A stretch of DNA of 64,000 bases from Archegozetes longisetosus (lineage: Eukaryota > Arthropoda > Arachnida > Sarcoptiformes > Trhypochthoniidae), in NCBI GenBank assembly GCA_018873245.2, contig JAEMBT020000001.1:19470220-19534219 (forward strand), in the 5' to 3' direction. A program made the translations under genes and the position numbers. The notes beneath the pieces are model-generated. The model did no database searches. It saw only the letters and a program-made list of their open reading frames with translations, and had not been told where the DNA came from. This document shows positions 59,734 to 64,000 of the stretch, in pieces; within the stretch, counting starts at the first letter, position 1, and every line of letters starts with the position of its first letter.

Positions 59734-62700
59734 ATCTATAGAATAATCTTTCTAATCTCATAAATTGCAGTATTGTTTTCATTCCACTGTAAAAATAGGA
59801 AAATAAAAGAATTATGCGAATCGATAGTTCAAAGAAGCGGAATATTTGATTATACGATTCAGTAGTAAAACAGCATGAGAATAGGCTTTATATATTCATT
59901 GATAAACAAATATTGGGAATTGGAATACAAATATAAACCATGCCCTTAGTTGCATAGAATGACTGCAAAAAGTTGGTTTACATCTCGACTTCAATTTGGT
60001 TTCACTTATTCTCCTAATTCTTCTTGTTATCTGTCTCTGCAATGTAATCAAACATAATATTTGTGAACCTTTCAAACTTTAGGCTTAGTGCAATCGTTTG
60101 ACTTTAAACAAAAACAAATATCAGTAATTTGTGGATTCGTTCCATTAAAATATGATCAATTGGTACCAGATGGGAGAGAATTTACAGCTTTTAATTTAAG
60201 TGACTCTAATGCTTGAATCGCTTATATTCCGGGGTCATTAAAAAGTCATTTAACTTTATCTTTGAATAAATTATAACAAAAAAGAAAATGAATTCGATAA
60301 AAAATACAGTTATGCCACTGGGCAAACTTCAAAAGTCCAGTCAATCGAACGCAGTTAGAAAGTTAGAAAGTTAGAAAGTATGCGATTCCAGAATTCATTA
60401 ATAAACTCAATCAAAGACTTTATGTGACTGGACTTCGTGGCAAATGGTTGAAGACTAAAACATGAGAGCAATCATTTTATCGCATTCTGAAGGCAAGAAA
60501 ATAGAATTTAATGATAATGTGAGCTATGAGTCGGATTAATTTTACTATAAACAAATTCTTAATGTATTTCTCAAAAATTGCTGAACTTCATGAAGAATTC
60601 ATGAAATTATTATATTACAATAAATAATACATTGTTTGAATCATTATCCAGTATCGATCGAAAAGTTTGAAAGGATTGATTGACTGTAAATGGTTCATAA
60701 AACCTACAATTACTTGAAGTCGAGCGATAGCTAGCAAAAAAATAGCGATTCGACTTTCAAATTGCATTTGATATTAATGCTAGCCTTTATTGTTCTCGTA
60801 ATATTCTCGTTATCGTTATTTTCATGTCATTGATTTTATATAACATAAAACAAAGTAAACGTTCTCAAAGTATAAAATAATGGTTTTCTTCATTTCTCTG
60901 ATTTGCTAAGGATTATCAAACATTTATTTTAAGAGCACAAACAAAAAATCGAGTGCTAGACAATAATCAATTAGTAATTCTAGTATTGAAGTCTAAGAAA
61001 ATGATTTCAATTTAAAAGTAATATTTGACTGAAAAGTAAATTGACAGAACTACAGAAAAGATGAAGTAATATCAAATATTAAACTTATATTTTCTCGAAT
61101 ATATACTTAATATCCATGAGAAACTTTGTTAATTATATAACAGTTGAAAACTTTCTCTTACTTTAAAGTTGAATAAAATTAATCTTGTTCTTAATCTCGG
61201 AAGCATTTAATGTTAAGTCACAACAATGATTAAGATGATAGAAGAGCTGAACATATAGATATTATACATAATGAAAGTTTAAGACATAATAAATGAGCAT
61301 TAGTGAATATGGACCAATTCTCAAACATAATTGAATGCGCTAATGAATCTGATACTGTCTGTGACTTATGAGTAGATCTGGGCTTGTCATCATTTATTAA
61401 GTCATTGTTCGTTAGCTAGTTGCATTAGCAGAATCAAAGTATGTTGACAACCGGACAAAAGTTAATATATTATGTAACATAATGTCTGACTCTGTGAAAA
61501 CAATGGTCTACTTCTCTATTGTTGACATTTGCCGTTTAAATGAAACCATTGAACTTATTAGTTTTCACTCAAATAACATTAATAATATAAGATTTTATTC
61601 ATTAAACTATGCATGAGAATAAGAATAGGAATATTGGAGGCAAATGAAAATTAAGCCAAAGAATTATATCTTAAGATAAGTTAAGTCAAGTATAAAGTTA
61701 GATATAATGTATTGACTTATTGGAGTAATTTCACCATAAGTCATGTATTGTTTCCGGAACATATTTATTGTTTATTTCATAGCATAACATGTTTCCGAAA
61801 TCGTTTTTCATCTTTCGAAGCACTGCCAAAATCATGTTCCTAGACTTTCATCAATAATCTCTTGAGTGCTGTGGCATTAAGAATGAGAGAATAAGTTTTC
61901 CGTAAGTTTCGATTCTTGTTTAGCTTAAGTATTTACTAAAGCCTAGTATTCCGTTTCTTCGATTATCATTTAAGCCGAACGTCTTTCGATATTATATAAT
62001 ATTTAAGATAAAGGATAAAATTGAACCAACGATAAGATCTAATGATGTTGCAAAAGGAAAATAGAATTATTAAAGCAATAAATTGCATATGAGTAACAGC
62101 AAAACCTATATTTGCAATTTCGAATATGATAGCTTTTTAATAATATTTGTCTCCTATAATACCTAATCGATCTATTCTTTGCGGCTCACCCTATATAAAT
62201 TCAGTTCTGCTTATCTCATTTTCTGTCATAAATCTTCGAACTAATCCTTCAAATTAAGATAATTATGTCTTTAAGGGAAAATAAGTGTAACTACAAGAAT
62301 ATGATTGTTCGCATAATCACTGCCCATAAGTATGTTTTCTCGTTCAGTCATTTGTTTAATTATCTAGATGTTATGTGAATATGAGTTATTCTTTTAGCTA
62401 AAAACGCAAAAACTAGTTTACAAAATGATGAACGAAGGGTAATTATCAGACAATCACTAGATCTCAGGATAGTTTTGAGTGTATCCAAACAGAAAACCTG
62501 AACACTTGAGTCCTTTACTCGAAAAAATACGCTTTTCAGCTCTTGATATAAGGAGAGGTCTACGAGAAATGTATACTTAATGTGACAAGATTTTGACTCA
62601 TAAATTTACTCTACCTAAGAATTTGGTCTAGATTCTTGTGATACTTAATTATAATCTAAGGATATGCAGTATCTGTCAAACTAAATTCGAGGATCTGTAT

Positions 62701-63224
62701 GGGTGTTTTATCATCATTCTATTTGTTGTACAGTGTCAGCAAATCAGTTTGGATCATACTTCCAAAATCTCACTTTCTTAATAACCTTGTTTATACTCTT
62801 AATCAAGTCTAATAATTGAATTTATATGCATTCGTTAGGAATGCAAACAATGTTAGTAAGAAGGTGTCATTTTGGGAATATGATCCAAGCTGGTTCATGT
62901 ATGAATGTCGTGTATTTATCAATCCTAAGATGTAGAGGAGCTGATAAACTTTAGGTGAGACAACTCACTCAAGTTTATATTGAGATTAATCAGTAAATAC
63001 ATTCTTAATAATCAGTTTAGAACTTTTTGATCATAAGTTTTGAGTCATTTTAATGAAAAGATTCGACAAAACGTCAATACTATGAGTCGAAAAGTTTCAA
63101 TAGTTGAGAATAATACATTTTTATCAGTTAAGTTTTTTATATTCCTTTAAAAATGCTAGTAGTTCCTGAATCCGATGCTAAAACCATTTGAATTGAGTCA
63201 TAATTTGAAATCTTCATTAAAGCC
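59734..63224. other. AT-rich intergenic stretch, nothing recognised
   Basis: No exon chain or domain found on either strand. A minor ~8-bp tandem repeat (GTTAGAAA, three to four copies) is at about 60353-60380. Confidence 0.5.
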
Positions 63225-63816
63225 GAGTTCGCCCTCTATTTTTGCTTACTTGCATAAGCATGCAGAGGTAAGTTGTGTCTGGACACAACACTTTTTAGCT
63301 TAGCTATTGTTTCATGATATGCACTCAGTTTCGATAAATCAATATTAATTTTGATATTGAATATGAACTTTTTTACATAAGTACGTTCGCCCACGTTTTT
63401 AGAGCTGCGTTCGCTTTGCCATTTTAAGCATACGTAGGTAAGTAAGAGTAAAATGAGGGCGAACGTGTCTACGCTTATGCTAAGTTAGACTCTCTCAGGA
63501 CCCCTTTTACGTAGACAAGTTAAGCTTAAAACGTGGGCGAACGTGCTTACGTAAAAAATTTCATGTTCAATATCAAAATTAACTTTGGTTTATCGAAATA
63601 AACAAAAATATTTCCCAAAAATACACTGAGCGCATGTCATGAAACAATAGCTAAGCTAAAAAGTTTTGTGTCCGAACACAACTTACCTCAGCATGCTCAC
63701 GAAAATAGGCGAAAATATTGAGGGCTAATTCGTCTTAAGCTTAACTTGTTCACGTAAAAGGGGTCCTGAGCGAGTCTAACCTAGTATAAGCGTAGACACG
63801 TTCACCCTCATTCTAC
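63225..63816. repeat. Interleaved inverted repeats, order A-B-A'-B'
   Basis: Arm A (63225-63410, from GCCCTCTATTTTTGC through AAGTTGTGTC, TTAGCTTAGCTATTG and ACGTTCGCCCACGTTTT) is inverted at 63530-63725. Arm B (about 63455-63535: GAACGTGTCTACGCTTATGC, AGGACCCCTTTTACGTAGAC) is inverted at about 63735-63816. The GGGCGAACGTG motif recurs at the arm junctions. No ORF. GC-richer than the surroundings. Confidence 0.75.
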
Positions 63817-64000
63817 GCTTACTTACGCACCTGAGTAAGTTTAAAGAGGCGGGGCAAACAGCTTAAGATTATTTGATAGATCTTATAAGCATTTGGATTC
63901 TATGACTATTTGATTGTTGTCACGAATATAAAATTGATTTTGCTATGGCTGAAACTAAGATACTGATCATGATTAGCAATGGCTAACTTATCAATATTTG

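Noticed and set aside
1..64000. CRISPR arrays, operons, prokaryotic defence systems or integrated viruses
   Set aside because: Spliced animal genes throughout, no regularly spaced direct repeats, no ribosome-binding-site-led gene strings and no recognisable viral or retroviral proteins.

Overview
The window is nuclear DNA of a small arthropod. Codon use is AT-rich and most spliceosomal introns are 56-120 bp with GT...AG ends. The gene content is animal: a methuselah-type receptor, a ZnT, sushi domains, and a short arthropod-type secreted cysteine protein. (TTAGG)4, the arthropod telomere motif, is present. The compact introns and one secreted family I associate with mites suggest an acarine, but this is inference. 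Genes are scattered among many DNA transposons and inverted-repeat elements. There are no operons, no CRISPR array and no convincing tRNA or rRNA gene.

Layout: 1-6.1 kb, no gene seen. 6.1-9.4 kb, complete 7-exon sarcosine dehydrogenase (+). 12.0-13.4 kb, acyl-CoA delta-9 desaturase copy 1 (-). 17.4-19.1 kb, single-pass sushi-domain receptor (+) with two 1-bp frameshifts. 19.2-22.2 kb, small inverted-repeat elements and a hAT-like fragment. 22.25-30.1 kb, a composite block: truncated Merlin element, inverted duplicate of the desaturase, a 2.7-kb transposon with 299-bp terminal repeats, and a nearly full-length Merlin element in opposite orientation. 30.4-33.7 kb, more MITEs and a Tc1-like fragment. 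34.8-36.7 kb, complete 6-exon G6PD (+) with a TATA box. 37.4-38.7 kb, secreted Thr/Tyr/His-rich protein (+). 39.2-39.9 kb, trypsin-like protease pseudogene (-). 40.5-42.8 kb, coiled-coil protein (+). 44.4-45.8 kb, 7TM receptor (-). 46.7-47.3 kb, small secreted cysteine protein (-). 48.7-51.0 kb, complete 6-exon zinc transporter (-). 52.2-53.6 kb, Merlin-like MITE with a nested fold-back element. 54.5-59.7 kb, pogo, mariner and hAT remnants. 63.2-63.8 kb, interleaved inverted repeats.

The host genes do not form one pathway. Sarcosine dehydrogenase (mitochondrial one-carbon metabolism), G6PD (cytosolic NADPH) and the desaturase (ER lipid desaturation, which needs reducing power) are metabolic. 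The receptor, sushi protein and secreted proteins are surface or extracellular. The most informative region is the transposon-bracketed desaturase duplication, in which each gene copy carries a different lesion. The sushi receptor, with tyrosine motifs that fit SH2 docking sites, is the most interesting single gene. All exon models were made by eye from splice consensus, reading phase and remembered family sequence; no search was run.
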